From DATBVX01 sp963696675 (GTDB taxonomy: Bacteria > Pseudomonadota > Gammaproteobacteria > Steroidobacterales > Steroidobacteraceae): DNA of 64,000 nucleotides. A model generated the notes under the pieces. The model searched no databases and had not been told where the DNA came from. It saw nothing but the letters and a program-made list of their open reading frames with translations. The stretch lies in NCBI GenBank assembly GCA_963696675.1, contig CAVOLM010000008.1, positions 9,387-73,386 of the forward strand, in the 5' to 3' direction. Made by a program: the position numbers and the translations under genes. This document shows, one piece after another, positions 17,075 through 25,874 of the stretch (its first letter is position 1; every line of letters starts with the position of its first letter).

Positions 17075-19045
17075 TCAAAAGTAGCGTCGCCAACCGAATA
17101 CCAGCCGCACTCCGAGCAAGTACACGCGCTCCAGGTGTATCCCTGGTGCACCGGGCGGAAAGACCACACTCCCCCCGTGCGGGATATCCACACCACCGTA
17201 GAGCTGCAGGACCAACTCGGAGGTCTGGGTCATGTCAAACGCACGATAGGGCCGGTACTCGAGGATCGGGAAGTCGAAACAGGTTGAACTGAAGCCGATG
17301 ACTCTGGGCACCCCCGTAGTGACTCCCGGCGCGAACAAGCTGTCGTCCGATGGCGATCCGTAGAAGGTCGCACCGATCTCACGACCCAGTACGAACTGGA
17401 AGCGCCCGAAGCGCGTCGCCTGGCCGAGCTGCCAGGGAATGAGCCCACCATTGACCGCGGTGACTCCCATGTTCTGGTAGGCGGTCGGCGACACAAAGTA
17501 CAACGGTGACAGCAGCAGCAGATCCCCGGGTATCAGATAGAACGGCATTCGCAGTCGGGCGGTGAACGCTGTGCGCCCTGGGATCGCTGCGGTGAGGCTC
17601 CCGCCTTCCTCCGCAAAAGTGCTGTTCGTGAACTCGTTCGTGGACGGTGTATCCCCCCTGTACCCCAGGGCAAGATAGACCAGTCCGTCCCCCGCCTGGC
17701 CGAGCACTCCGTCCATCCCGTATCCAACGCGCAGTGACAGATCCGCTCCGCCGATGTAGCCGCTGCCATTCTCGAGTCCGGTAAAGCCACCGTCCACGTA
17801 GCGCACGTCGAGCGAGCCGGCGGTGCCGATGAACGGCCCCACCTCAGCTCGGAAACGTGGCATCGCGCCCAGTCCGCGGGAGAGACTGGGAACTGGAGTG
17901 GGCCGCAGCACCTCGACGCCCAACTGCACGGCCTCGGGTGTTGCTTGTTGTCCCTCGGGTCTATCCCCTAATCTGTCGTTCTTGCACACGTCAAACGCAT
18001 CGGGTGTGTCAGGAGCCTTCGGCGTGTACGGGAGATTCGCTGTCCGGGGCCGGCCGGCCGCGGTGTCAAGCAACTGTTCCAGGCTCTCACGCACCGCTTC
18101 CGCAGCCCGCTCCGCATCCTCCGGGCGCATGTGCGCGTCGCCCATCAGCACTGTTGTCTTCGCGCCTCCTTGCCATGTACTCACCTCCAGGCCCCCCTCG
18201 TTGTAGTAGTCGTGACTGCCCTTGCGCTGCGAGACGTCGCCCCAGGTTCCCGCGACGTGGCCTGCTGCGAAGACGTCTTCCATGAAGTGAAGCGCGAAAG
18301 CCTCGTCGGCCAAAGTGGCGAGCGTGAGCGCTGAACGCTCTTCGGCGCCGAGTGTCTCGTGCGCGAGCCTCGTGGCCTTCTGCAGGGCGCTGAGGTGGTA
18401 CCACCCGAACACTCCGACGGCATTGATCTCGGATCCAGCTTTTAGCGTGACCTCAACGTATTCCCGTGCAGTGAAGTCAGCTCTGGGGCGAGCCAGCAGG
18501 AAGTGCGCGGTGTTGGCGCTGGCTCGTATCGCATATTCGGGGTCGGCGCGCTGCAGGTGCACGTCGGCAACTCGAAGCGCGTTGCTGCGCTGAGCCCTCA
18601 CGGCTTCGCCCTCGAGTTCCCGCCGCAGGTCGCCGATCAGGTTCTTGTCGCCCGCTTGCGGCTCAACTGGCGCTTTCGAGACCTGCGCCAGGTCGACCTT
18701 GAGCTGCGCCGCGATGTCGGCAACCGCGAGGATCCACTCCGAACTGCTGACCGTCTCGAGCATCTGTTTGCTCGAGCAGGAATGGTCACCTGAAATTGCG
18801 GACATCGCTGCCCAGTCGATGCACTCGGGCATCAAGCCTTGTGCGGGGTCGGCTCCTGGCTGGCACAAGCGCGTTTCGTGCCCGGCCCGCGCTTCGGCCC
18901 AGAGACGATCGAATATTGCTCTGCGTTCCGGGTCGAGAGTTTCGACGGCCAGCACAGCAATGTCACGGTGCTCCGGGTAAACCCACGCAGGTGCTCGCGC
19001 GGCGCACAGGAGAGTGAAGGCAAACAGTAGCAGTCGTCTCGCCAT
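17075..19045 (-). CDS. Zinc phospholipase C/S1-nuclease-like domain fused to a predicted C-terminal beta-barrel
   Basis: 656 residues, uninterrupted. The signal peptide ends in AxA before Trp21, so the mature protein would begin WVYPEHRDIA. In zinc PLC and S1/P1 nuclease the mature Trp1 and His6 bind zinc, and both are here. Residues 253-263 read HFMEDVFAAGH, giving the His-x3-Asp-x5-His zinc spacing of that superfamily; GDHSCS (86-91) and SHDYYN are further candidate ligands. From about residue 395 the chain alternates Gly/aromatic strands (GGADLSLRVGYGMDG, LVYLALGYRG, FTARLRMPFYLIP) and ends in LLGVRLVFGWRRYF, with a terminal Phe as in outer-membrane barrels. The substrate (phospholipid or nucleic acid) is open. 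It is the last of four same-strand genes. Confidence 0.7.
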   Translation of the reverse strand: MARRLLLFAFTLLCAARAPAWVYPEHRDIAVLAVETLDPERRAIFDRLWAEARAGHETRLCQPGADPAQGLMPECIDWAAMSAISGDHSCSSKQMLETVSSSEWILAVADIAAQLKVDLAQVSKAPVEPQAGDKNLIGDLRRELEGEAVRAQRSNALRVADVHLQRADPEYAIRASANTAHFLLARPRADFTAREYVEVTLKAGSEINAVGVFGWYHLSALQKATRLAHETLGAEERSALTLATLADEAFALHFMEDVFAAGHVAGTWGDVSQRKGSHDYYNEGGLEVSTWQGGAKTTVLMGDAHMRPEDAERAAEAVRESLEQLLDTAAGRPRTANLPYTPKAPDTPDAFDVCKNDRLGDRPEGQQATPEAVQLGVEVLRPTPVPSLSRGLGAMPRFRAEVGPFIGTAGSLDVRYVDGGFTGLENGSGYIGGADLSLRVGYGMDGVLGQAGDGLVYLALGYRGDTPSTNEFTNSTFAEEGGSLTAAIPGRTAFTARLRMPFYLIPGDLLLLSPLYFVSPTAYQNMGVTAVNGGLIPWQLGQATRFGRFQFVLGREIGATFYGSPSDDSLFAPGVTTGVPRVIGFSSTCFDFPILEYRPYRAFDMTQTSELVLQLYGGVDIPHGGSVVFPPGAPGIHLERVYLLGVRLVFGWRRYF

Positions 19046-19212
19046 TGCGCCGCCGGGAGCCGGTCAATACAGATCGCGCTGCAATGCCATGAACGTGAGG
19101 TCCTCGACTCGCTGGTCTGCAGGCTCTTGCATGGCTCTGGTTCGTTCCCGATGTCGGGTCGAGCGGCGGGTTTGTTCTTCGTTCAGGCCCTGAGTGCCAG
19201 ACTACTATCAAT

Positions 19213-20304
19213 CTAGTTGTTGTTCGAGAGATCTTCCTCCACGAAGCGCAGCACCGCCTCAAGAAGCGCTTCGCGGGGATAGGCGTTCTGGGTCACGAAG
19301 GTGGAACCGATCACGTGGTGAGAGCGCGCAATGGGCACTGCCAGGGCCCAATGGTCAGCGTTCACGTAGGCCATGAGCTCACTTCCCGGGATGACCTCGT
19401 CGTAGAAGATGACCTGGCTGTCGTTGCGCCCATCGATGCTCGCGAGCTTGCGATAGCTTGACTTCAGGATCGAGGAAACACGTTCAGGCTGTGGAAGAGT
19501 GACCAGCGAGTAGTAGCGCACGTCCGTCGGCAATGGATGGCTGGCGAGCCACTTCCTGCGCGTCGCCGGGCGCAAGCTCTCGACTGCACCCCCATCGCCG
19601 GACTCGCACGTTGCGCCGGGGACGTGGCGCAGCAGATCAGCCTGGTATTGCTCCGCATCGTTCGCGAGCGGTGATCCACCGATAGCGCCAGCTGCACTGA
19701 CAACGGCGGCGACGCGGCTACGAATCTCAGGATAAGTTACGAGTGCATCGAGGATGTCCGGTGCGCCTTTGGAATACCCAATCAGCACCAGACGTGTTTC
19801 ACCCTCCGCAGCCGGCATCGCAAGCAGCTGGTCGCGGATCTGGCGCGCATTAGTTGCCGTGCTCGATAGGGCGTCGACCTTGATCAACACCTGGTCGTAT
19901 CCGTACTGGCGGACATGCGCTGTGGCGCTTCCCGGCGCTTCCAACCAGTGTTCGAAGCATGTGTATCCCAGGCCGGGCACGAGAGCTGCGACGAGATGCC
20001 GTCTTGAGGGCCCGAGGTCGACCGGCCGTCCCGTTCCAGCGGGCTCGTCCCCGACGCGCGTCAACGCATCCTCGCAGGGACGATGGTCGGGCAGCTCAGG
20101 TCGAGCTTCGAGAACCGCGCAGTAGATTTCGCGAAAGCGCGCACGCTTGTCGACGATACCCGCCTGAGCAGCCGGCACCAGCACCAACGGCGGGGTATCC
20201 GTCGAATAGGGCACGAGCGGTTTCGCCGCGCAGGCGGCCAGCATCACGCACACCGCACCGGCGGCAAGAAGGATTGTGAGCTTGCACGAGCACGGCTTAC
20301 TCAT
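19213..20304 (-). CDS. Lipoprotein alpha/beta hydrolase
   Basis: 363 residues from ATG 20304. A lipoprotein signal (LTILLAAGAVCVMLAACAAK) has the lipobox LAAC. The hydrolase core shows VAALVPGLGYTCFEHWLEAP with the oxyanion strand, the nucleophile elbow VLIGYSKGAPDILDALV (G-Y-S-K-G), and a late YVNADHWALAVPIARSHHVI segment that can supply the catalytic His. No frameshift. Substrate unknown; an ester or lipid is plausible for an envelope lipoprotein. It begins 38 bp after the stop of the TIR gene, so the two are probably one transcript. Confidence 0.7.
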   Translation of the reverse strand: MSKPCSCKLTILLAAGAVCVMLAACAAKPLVPYSTDTPPLVLVPAAQAGIVDKRARFREIYCAVLEARPELPDHRPCEDALTRVGDEPAGTGRPVDLGPSRRHLVAALVPGLGYTCFEHWLEAPGSATAHVRQYGYDQVLIKVDALSSTATNARQIRDQLLAMPAAEGETRLVLIGYSKGAPDILDALVTYPEIRSRVAAVVSAAGAIGGSPLANDAEQYQADLLRHVPGATCESGDGGAVESLRPATRRKWLASHPLPTDVRYYSLVTLPQPERVSSILKSSYRKLASIDGRNDSQVIFYDEVIPGSELMAYVNADHWALAVPIARSHHVIGSTFVTQNAYPREALLEAVLRFVEEDLSNNN

Positions 20305-20342
20305 CGTGTCACGGGCAAAGAGCCGGCCTTGAGCTTCGGGGG

Positions 20343-22122
20343 CTAGCGCCCCGCCAGGAGTGCTACGAAATCGGCATCGTTGCGCAGCGGATCGAGGTCC
20401 GGGTCGTGCTTCATCCAGCCGAAGTTTTCGTACCCGCCGGCGATCGCCTGTCGCAGCGTGTCGACGGCGCGAGTCGACTCGCCGAGCCTCGCGTACAGGC
20501 ACGCGCAGTTGTAGAGCATCATCGGATCGCCCGGGCTCAGCTCGAGCGCCTTGGCGCCTTCGCGGATCGCGTCGTCCCTTTGACCATTAATCACCAGCGT
20601 GATCGCGTAGATACATTCGCGCGCGCGCATCGTCCGGGTTCTGCAGCAGGTAGTTCGGCAGCAGCTCCAGCACCTGGCGGCGCGCGACTTGCGCCTCTTC
20701 CGTGCGTCCGAGCCCGTCGCAGGTCTGCTGCGAGGTCGAGTACGCCGACATAGAAGCCGGGCTTGATCTCGATGACCCGCCGGAACAGGGCGAGCGCCTG
20801 CTCGAGCTCGCCGGTCGAGAAGTGAATCCGTCCGAGCGTCCAGTGCGCGATGAAGTCGTCGGGGTCGAGCTCGATGGCCTTGCTGCTCGAGGCGCTGGCC
20901 TCGTCGAACTTGCCCCAGATGAAGTACGACAGTCCCATCGCCGTGTACGCTTCGGGCAGGTTGCTGTCGTACATCAGCGCCTTGAAGCTGAGTTCCTGCG
21001 CCTTGTCCCGGTATCGTCCTCGCGCGCGAAGCACTGGTACATCTGGCCGTAGGCGCTGGAACATCCGGCATAGGCGGCCGCGTAGCGCGGGTCGAGCTCG
21101 ATGGCCTTCTCGAACAGCTGGATCGCGTACTCGACGCTGCGCTTGCGTCAGCCGATACAGGTAGTCCTGGCCGCGCAGGTAGAGGTCGTAGGCCTGCGCG
21201 TTGACCGTCTGGCGCTTGGTCAGCGAAACCTTCTCCGAGAAGCTGAGCTTGAGCTTCAGCGCCTCGACGATCTGCTGCGCGACCTGCTCCTGGATGTCGA
21301 AGATGTCGTCGAGCTTGCCCTTGTAGGTGTTGCCCCAGATCTGGCGGTTGGTCGCGACGTCGACGAGCTGGACCGTGATGCGCACCGACTCCTGGAACCG
21401 GCGCACGCTGCCGCCGACGATGTAGCGCGCGCCGAGCTCGCTGCCGATCGCGCGGATGTCCTGCTTGCGCGCCCTTGAACTGCATCGACGCCCAGCGCGA
21501 GATCAGCTCGATTTCGCTGACCAGCGACAGCCGCGCGATCAGTTCCTCGGTCAGTCCGTCGCTGAAATAGTCGGTCTCCTGGTCGGGGCTGATGTTGTCG
21601 AACGGCAGCACGGCGAGCGCGCCCCGCCGGTCGAACCTGGCTGCGTCGGCACCCGGCCGCGCGCGAGTCGCCTCTTCGGCGCAACGCCTTTCACGCTCCT
21701 GAGGTGGCGCAATGCTCACGCCGGCGCGCTCGAGCGAGCGCAGGATCGCCTTCAGGTTCTCGTCCGGATCGCCGTGGAAGTACTCGATGTGCTGGATGCC
21801 GGCGAGCGGGTACTTGAGGCTGGGCGGAATCGTCGTCGGCTCGAGGTGCACGGGCAGGATGTGTCCCTTGCGCTCGCTCGCCAGCACGACTTCCTTGGCG
21901 ACGTTGTGCGAATGGACGGCCGACTCGGTGACCATCAGCAGCAGGACCTTGGCGCCTTCGAGCGCATTGACGATCTCCTCGCCCCACAGCGTGGCGCCGT
22001 CGATGCCGCCCTGGTCGATCCAGAGTGATGACGCCGGCCGCGCGCAGCTTCGCGGCCAGCTCGAGGACGCGGTCCTTGTCCTCGCGCGAGTAGCTGATGA
22101 ATACGTCTGCCTGCGGAGCCAC
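20343..22122 (-). CDS. TIR domain - TolB/FlgO-like domain - TPR protein (frameshifted)
   Basis: The GTG at 22122 is preceded by AGAAGGA seven bases upstream and starts APQADVFISYSREDKDRVLE, a TIR box 1. The rest of the TIR domain, VLLLMVTESAVHSHNVAKEV then ILPVHLEPTTIPPSLKYPL, lies in the next frame; the Glu of NVAKEV sits where catalytic TIR NADases have theirs. A TolB-like domain follows (LAVLPFDNISPDQETDYFSD, GLTEELIARLSLVSEIELIS, VRRFQESVRITVQLVDVATN), then TPR helices up to DTLRQAIAGGYENFGWMKHD and a stop at 20343. Frame changes lie near 22050, 21460, 21130, 21030, 20730 and 20620. ATG 22170 is an alternative start without a good ribosome site. Possible roles are NAD-derived signalling or protein scaffolding. 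Confidence 0.75.
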
Positions 22123-22221
22123 TGATTTCCTTCTGGTTACTGAGGGGTCGCGACGCCGGGGTGTGATCACCCTCTTCGGGAGAGGTTAGCACGAACCAGC
22201 CGTTCATGAGGCTTCGCGGGG

Positions 22222-24009
22222 TCAGCCGGCGGCCGGCGGCTCGTGCTCCCGATGGTAGCGGTGAATCGTCCACAGGTAGCTTTCCATCAGGGATTCCTTG
22301 CCGACCTCGACCAGGATCGAGCTGTCGGGGTGGTGCGCGGCGCTACGGGTCAGCTGGACCTCGGCGCGGGAGAAGTGGCTCAGCTGATTGCGGTATTGCC
22401 ATAACAGCTCACGCGTAGCCTTCTTGTTCTGGTACAGCTCCCAGATCCCCAGCCATACCGGCAACAGACCCATCAGGAAAATGCACATTTCTGCGAGCGA
22501 GAGCGGACCAAGCCGCTGAGACCGCAATGCCTCGGGAGACATCACGAGAATCAGAGCAAGCAGCGCGATGAAGTAGATCAAGCAGCGCTTCATGACTTCC
22601 AGGCCTCGGTGCATGCGCTCTAGCCTTCTGACCCGGGTTCTGAAATAGGACTGTTGACCGCGGATCCACCGCTCGTGCACGAATGCCAGGCGCTTCACAT
22701 CCGGCGTTATGTCTGCGCCTTGTTGCGGGTCCAGGGGTTGTACATTCTTGAGGATTGCCCGGATCCAGCCGAAACCGGAAAACTTGCTGATGCCGGCCAG
22801 GTTCATCAGGTCAGCGGCGTCCACCATCCGGTCAGCGCCCGCTACCCGCAGAAAGAACTTGGTACGCATCGTCTCCGCCAGCACTCGATACATCAGGTGT
22901 TTGGCAAACCACTTACGCTCCCTGATCCAATAGAACATTCCCAAGCTGGCCAGCAGTATCGTGAGGTACACGTAGAGCAGCACGCCGCCATCGAGCACCT
23001 TGGCATAGACCGACGCCATCGCGAAGGCCATCCAGCTGAAGCACAGGAACAGCCGATCGGATAGCTTCTGATTGTAGATGGCGAGTGCATCGGCCTTGCC
23101 GTACTCGGTATCGATGAGCTTCAGGGTTGTATCGTCAGTGAGCTCCGCGGCTTGCGGTAGCGCCGCCATCAATGAGTCGATGGGGTCCATGGCTTTCCGG
23201 GCGCACAATCTCTCGAATGCAGCGTTGTATGCGTTCAGCTCGATGATCTGATGGTCGAGTTCGGGCGGGGCGTCTTTGTGAACGGCGAGCAGGTTCTCGC
23301 CGATGAAGGTCAGGTAGCTCGGTGGTTGCGTCGCTGTGGGAGTGTCAGTAGTCCGTGGCGTCGGAATCCAATAGACGAAGTGCTCGCCCCAAACCGGCTC
23401 GGATGCCGCAGGGACCAAGACGATCTCACCTTGATGACCGCCATCGTGAGTGCGTGCGCTGAGATAGCGCAGCACAGTATCGGCGGTCCCTCCCGGAAGC
23501 GGCGACGCCTGCCCATCCCACAGCGCCAGCAGCAAGCTGCTCTTGTCGATCAGCGCATCCGTGAGATTTGCATACAACGCGTCGCGCGATGCCGCAGGTC
23601 TGGATGCGGGGACCTGCAACTCAGACCAATGCACTCTCTCGTTGCGGAGGAGTGCCCTTAGAGTGGCCGCCGACTCGGCATCGAAGTCGGCGAGATACTC
23701 ATCGAGTGGCATCGGCAGGATCGCATCGATGTGCAGACCCGCTTGCAGCGCAAGTTCGGCGGCCAGCAGGTCGGCCCCTTGGGCCATGCCGGTCATGATG
23801 CGAATCTCGGTTTGAGGCAGGCGCCCTTTCAGATGCTCGAGAAAGGCACGGACCTGCTCCGCCAATCGCGGTTCGCAGCTCGGATCAAGATTGCGGTGGC
23901 CCGATACGCCGACCACCAGGGGTGAGCGCCCCGCACTGACTTTGTCCAGCAACTTTAAGCCTTCTATATACGGCAGGATCGCCGCGGGACCGGCGGAGTC
24001 TGAAGGCAT
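22222..24009 (-). CDS. SLOG-domain protein with four C-terminal membrane helices
   Basis: 595 residues, uninterrupted, from ATG 24009 (AAAGG four bases upstream; ATG 24051 lacks a site). Residues about 30-200 form a SLOG/YspA-like Rossmann domain: VVGVSGHRNLD (32-42), IRIMTGMAQGADLLAAELAL (70-88), IDAILPMPLDEYLADF, and SSLLLALWDGQ with PGGTADTV (158-180). Membrane helices are predicted at 320-337, 342-361, 476-491 and 505-522, in two hairpins around a cytosolic segment of about 115 residues. The tail has VGKESLMESYLWTIHRYHRE. SLOG domains bind nucleotide-derived ligands; SLOG joined to membrane helices is an effector layout in CBASS/Thoeris-like defence. The TIR gene starts 99 bp downstream. 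Confidence 0.75.
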   Translation of the reverse strand: MPSDSAGPAAILPYIEGLKLLDKVSAGRSPLVVGVSGHRNLDPSCEPRLAEQVRAFLEHLKGRLPQTEIRIMTGMAQGADLLAAELALQAGLHIDAILPMPLDEYLADFDAESAATLRALLRNERVHWSELQVPASRPAASRDALYANLTDALIDKSSLLLALWDGQASPLPGGTADTVLRYLSARTHDGGHQGEIVLVPAASEPVWGEHFVYWIPTPRTTDTPTATQPPSYLTFIGENLLAVHKDAPPELDHQIIELNAYNAAFERLCARKAMDPIDSLMAALPQAAELTDDTTLKLIDTEYGKADALAIYNQKLSDRLFLCFSWMAFAMASVYAKVLDGGVLLYVYLTILLASLGMFYWIRERKWFAKHLMYRVLAETMRTKFFLRVAGADRMVDAADLMNLAGISKFSGFGWIRAILKNVQPLDPQQGADITPDVKRLAFVHERWIRGQQSYFRTRVRRLERMHRGLEVMKRCLIYFIALLALILVMSPEALRSQRLGPLSLAEMCIFLMGLLPVWLGIWELYQNKKATRELLWQYRNQLSHFSRAEVQLTRSAAHHPDSSILVEVGKESLMESYLWTIHRYHREHEPPAAG

Positions 24010-24085
24010 AGGCCTTTTACAACAAGCGGCCGGTTGACCTTCGTGCGTCATGGCCGCCAGCGGGGCGCTTTGCGAGAATTCGCCA

Positions 24086-24925
24086 ATGATCGTTCACCTC
24101 ATCGACGGCACCTACGAGCTGTTCCGGCATTTCTACGGTCTGCGCCGCTTCAACAAGGGCGAGGATGCGCCCTTCGGTGCCGTGATCGGCGTGCTCAATA
24201 CCGTGCTGCAAATGTTCGAAGAGGGAGCTACGCACCTCGGTGTGGCGACCGATCACGTCATTGAATCCTTTCGCAACGGCCTATGGCCAGACTACAAGAC
24301 AGGCGACGGCATCGAGCCCGCTCTCCTCGCTCAATTTCACCCGCTCGAAGACGCTCTCCGGTCCATGGGGGTCGCAGTGTGGCCCATGATCGAGCTCGAA
24401 GCGGATGATGCGCTTGCCTCCGCCGCGCACCTCGCTGCTGCCGACGCGCGCGTACAGAAGGTCTGCATCTGGACGCCGGACAAGGATCTCGCGCAATGCG
24501 TCCGCAGCGATCGAGTTGTGCAGGTCGACCGCAGGTCGCAGGTGATTCGTGACGCCGATGGAGTGCGCAAGAAGTTTGGCGTGGAGCCAACGCTCATTCC
24601 CGACTTTCTCGCTCTCGTGGGTGACAGCGCCGATGGGTACCCGGGCATGGAGGGGATCGGTCGCGCGACCGCAGCGCGTCTCATTACTCGTTACGGCAGG
24701 ATTGAAGACTTCCCGCCGACAGTTCTCGGCGAGCGCCGCGAACTTGCGCTCCTGTTCAAGAATCTGGCAACGCTCAGGACCGACGCCCAGCTCTTCAAGG
24801 ATATCGATGAATTGAGATGGCGCGGACCTGCCGATTCATTCGCAGCGCGCGCGAAACAGATGGGAAGCGAACGATTACTTGTACGCGCTTCGAAGGCGGC
24901 AAAGCGCACATCAGTTCTGCGATGA
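24086..24925 (+). CDS. 5'-3' exonuclease / flap-endonuclease-like protein
   Basis: 280 residues from ATG 24086, uninterrupted. It is the stand-alone version of the DNA polymerase I 5' nuclease domain. Acidic metal-binding clusters are visible: VHLIDGTYELFRHFYG, ATDHVIESFRNGLWPDYKTG, IELEADDALASAAHLAA and CIWTPDKDLAQCV. The helix-hairpin-helix region is LIPDFLALVGDSADGYPGME followed by GIGRATAARLI. It lies divergently from the SLOG gene with 76 bp between the starts, so it may share regulation but need not share function. No Pol I polymerase domain is attached. Confidence 0.88.
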   Translation: MIVHLIDGTYELFRHFYGLRRFNKGEDAPFGAVIGVLNTVLQMFEEGATHLGVATDHVIESFRNGLWPDYKTGDGIEPALLAQFHPLEDALRSMGVAVWPMIELEADDALASAAHLAAADARVQKVCIWTPDKDLAQCVRSDRVVQVDRRSQVIRDADGVRKKFGVEPTLIPDFLALVGDSADGYPGMEGIGRATAARLITRYGRIEDFPPTVLGERRELALLFKNLATLRTDAQLFKDIDELRWRGPADSFAARAKQMGSERLLVRASKAAKRTSVLR

Positions 24926-25366
24926 CGGGGACTTTGCGTGCGCCAGGTGGAGGTTGATTTCCAGGGAGACGCCCAAGCCGAGGCGGCCGAGCGAGGCCAG
25001 GGCTCGCGGCGATAACTCCAGCCGGAAATTCTTGCGGGCGAACATGCTGATGTGCAGCTCGGCCACACCACCGCTTTCGCTCAGACGCGAGAGAAACTCC
25101 TGTGACCGGCCGAGCTGCGTCAGTGTCTGCAGCAGCACAGCCTCCACGGTCATGAGCTCGGAGGAGAGTTGCGGCTCATTCATCAACCGTCCCATCCAGT
25201 AGCTCTCACGATACGTGCCTTCGAGCGACTCCCCCGTTGACCCCACCCGGCAATCGCCGGCCTTCCACATGTGCTGCGGCTCGATACCGAGTGCGCTGGT
25301 GATATCGGACGGCGCGATGTCTGGATGCCGGATGCGAAGCGAAATGGTGAATTCGTAGTCGCTCAT
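24911..25366 (-). CDS. DUF4279 domain-containing protein
   Basis: 151 residues from ATG 25366 (MSDYEFTISLRIRHPDIAPS). The pattern of DUF4279 is present: DITSALGIEPQHMWKAGD near the start, then an alternating strand/helix fold (VAELHISMFARKNFRLELSP, LGRLGLGVSLEINLHL) ending in a short tail. The family is found across proteobacteria without a known function, and some members occur near toxin-immunity loci. Its start follows the small membrane protein stop by four bases, so translation is probably coupled. It overlaps the convergent exonuclease by 15 bp. Confidence 0.8.
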   Translation of the reverse strand: MSDYEFTISLRIRHPDIAPSDITSALGIEPQHMWKAGDCRVGSTGESLEGTYRESYWMGRLMNEPQLSSELMTVEAVLLQTLTQLGRSQEFLSRLSESGGVAELHISMFARKNFRLELSPRALASLGRLGLGVSLEINLHLAHAKSPSSQN

Positions 25367-25370
25367 CGCA

Positions 25371-25511
25371 TCAGCGATCACGCCTCGAGAGCTGCCGCTT
25401 AAGTGAGGCAACCTGAGCCCGCAGCTGGGAGTTTTCGGCGCTCGTGTCGCTCCACCGCTTGGCGAGATAAAGCGCGATGGTGATAAGAGATGCAATGAAC
25501 ACCGTTGACAT
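25371..25511 (-). CDS. 46-residue single-pass membrane protein with coiled-coil tail
   Basis: ATG 25511 encodes MSTVFIASLITIALYLAKRW, one clear membrane helix, then a polar heptad-like tail SDTSAENSQLRAQVASLKRQ ending LSRRDR. The layout (short helix, cytosolic coiled coil) suits an anchor or a small regulator of a partner. It begins five bases after the stop of the zinc-finger gene and ends four bases before the DUF4279 start, giving a tight three-gene unit. No family recognised. Confidence 0.6.
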   Translation of the reverse strand: MSTVFIASLITIALYLAKRWSDTSAENSQLRAQVASLKRQLSRRDR

Positions 25512-25516
25512 GAGGA

Positions 25517-25825
25517 CTACCTTCGCGGCTTGCCGATCGATCGGTTGGGCCCGGTGAACGAAGGAGGATCCGTACAGGCGGGACTGGAGGCGAATGCGCG
25601 CAGGCATTCCTGGGAGCACACGACGACCGCCGGCTCCTGATCATCGATTCCACCCGCATTCGGATGGCGGCTCACGCGGAAATGCGCGAGCGGCCGGCGT
25701 CCATCCTCGTAACCGATGTCGCGCTCGCAGACATCGCACGTGAGGACGGCGATCTCTACCGCCGCGTGGAATGCGCCCGTCTTGCGCCAACCCACGATTG
25801 CAATTACTCGATGCCGCGGCACCAC
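25517..25825 (-). CDS. Small CxxC zinc-binding protein
   Basis: 102 residues from ATG 25825. Core: LTCDVCERDIGYEDGRRPLA, then QEPAVVVCSQECLRAFASSP, a four-cysteine zinc knuckle with CxxC and CxxxC pairs about 40 residues apart, similar to small DUF3330/MYM-like proteins. The first 25 residues are not conserved-looking, so the real start may be later, but no better in-frame codon is obvious. It is the first gene of the unit with the small membrane protein and DUF4279. Confidence 0.55.
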   Translation of the reverse strand: MVPRHRVIAIVGWRKTGAFHAAVEIAVLTCDVCERDIGYEDGRRPLAHFRVSRHPNAGGIDDQEPAVVVCSQECLRAFASSPACTDPPSFTGPNRSIGKPRR

Positions 25826-25874
25826 TTGGGGTCAGCTGTTCCCAGCCGACCCCGGTGGCTGTCGATCGGCCGAC

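Noticed and set aside
20343..22122. Reading the TIR-TPR gene as a true pseudogene
   Set aside because: All domains remain recognisable across frames and the indel density equals that of essential genes such as zwf and groEL, so assembly error is more likely.
24009..24051. Longer start for the SLOG protein at ATG 24051
   Set aside because: No ribosome site there, while ATG 24009 has AAAGG nearby; the extra 14 residues contain no conserved sequence.
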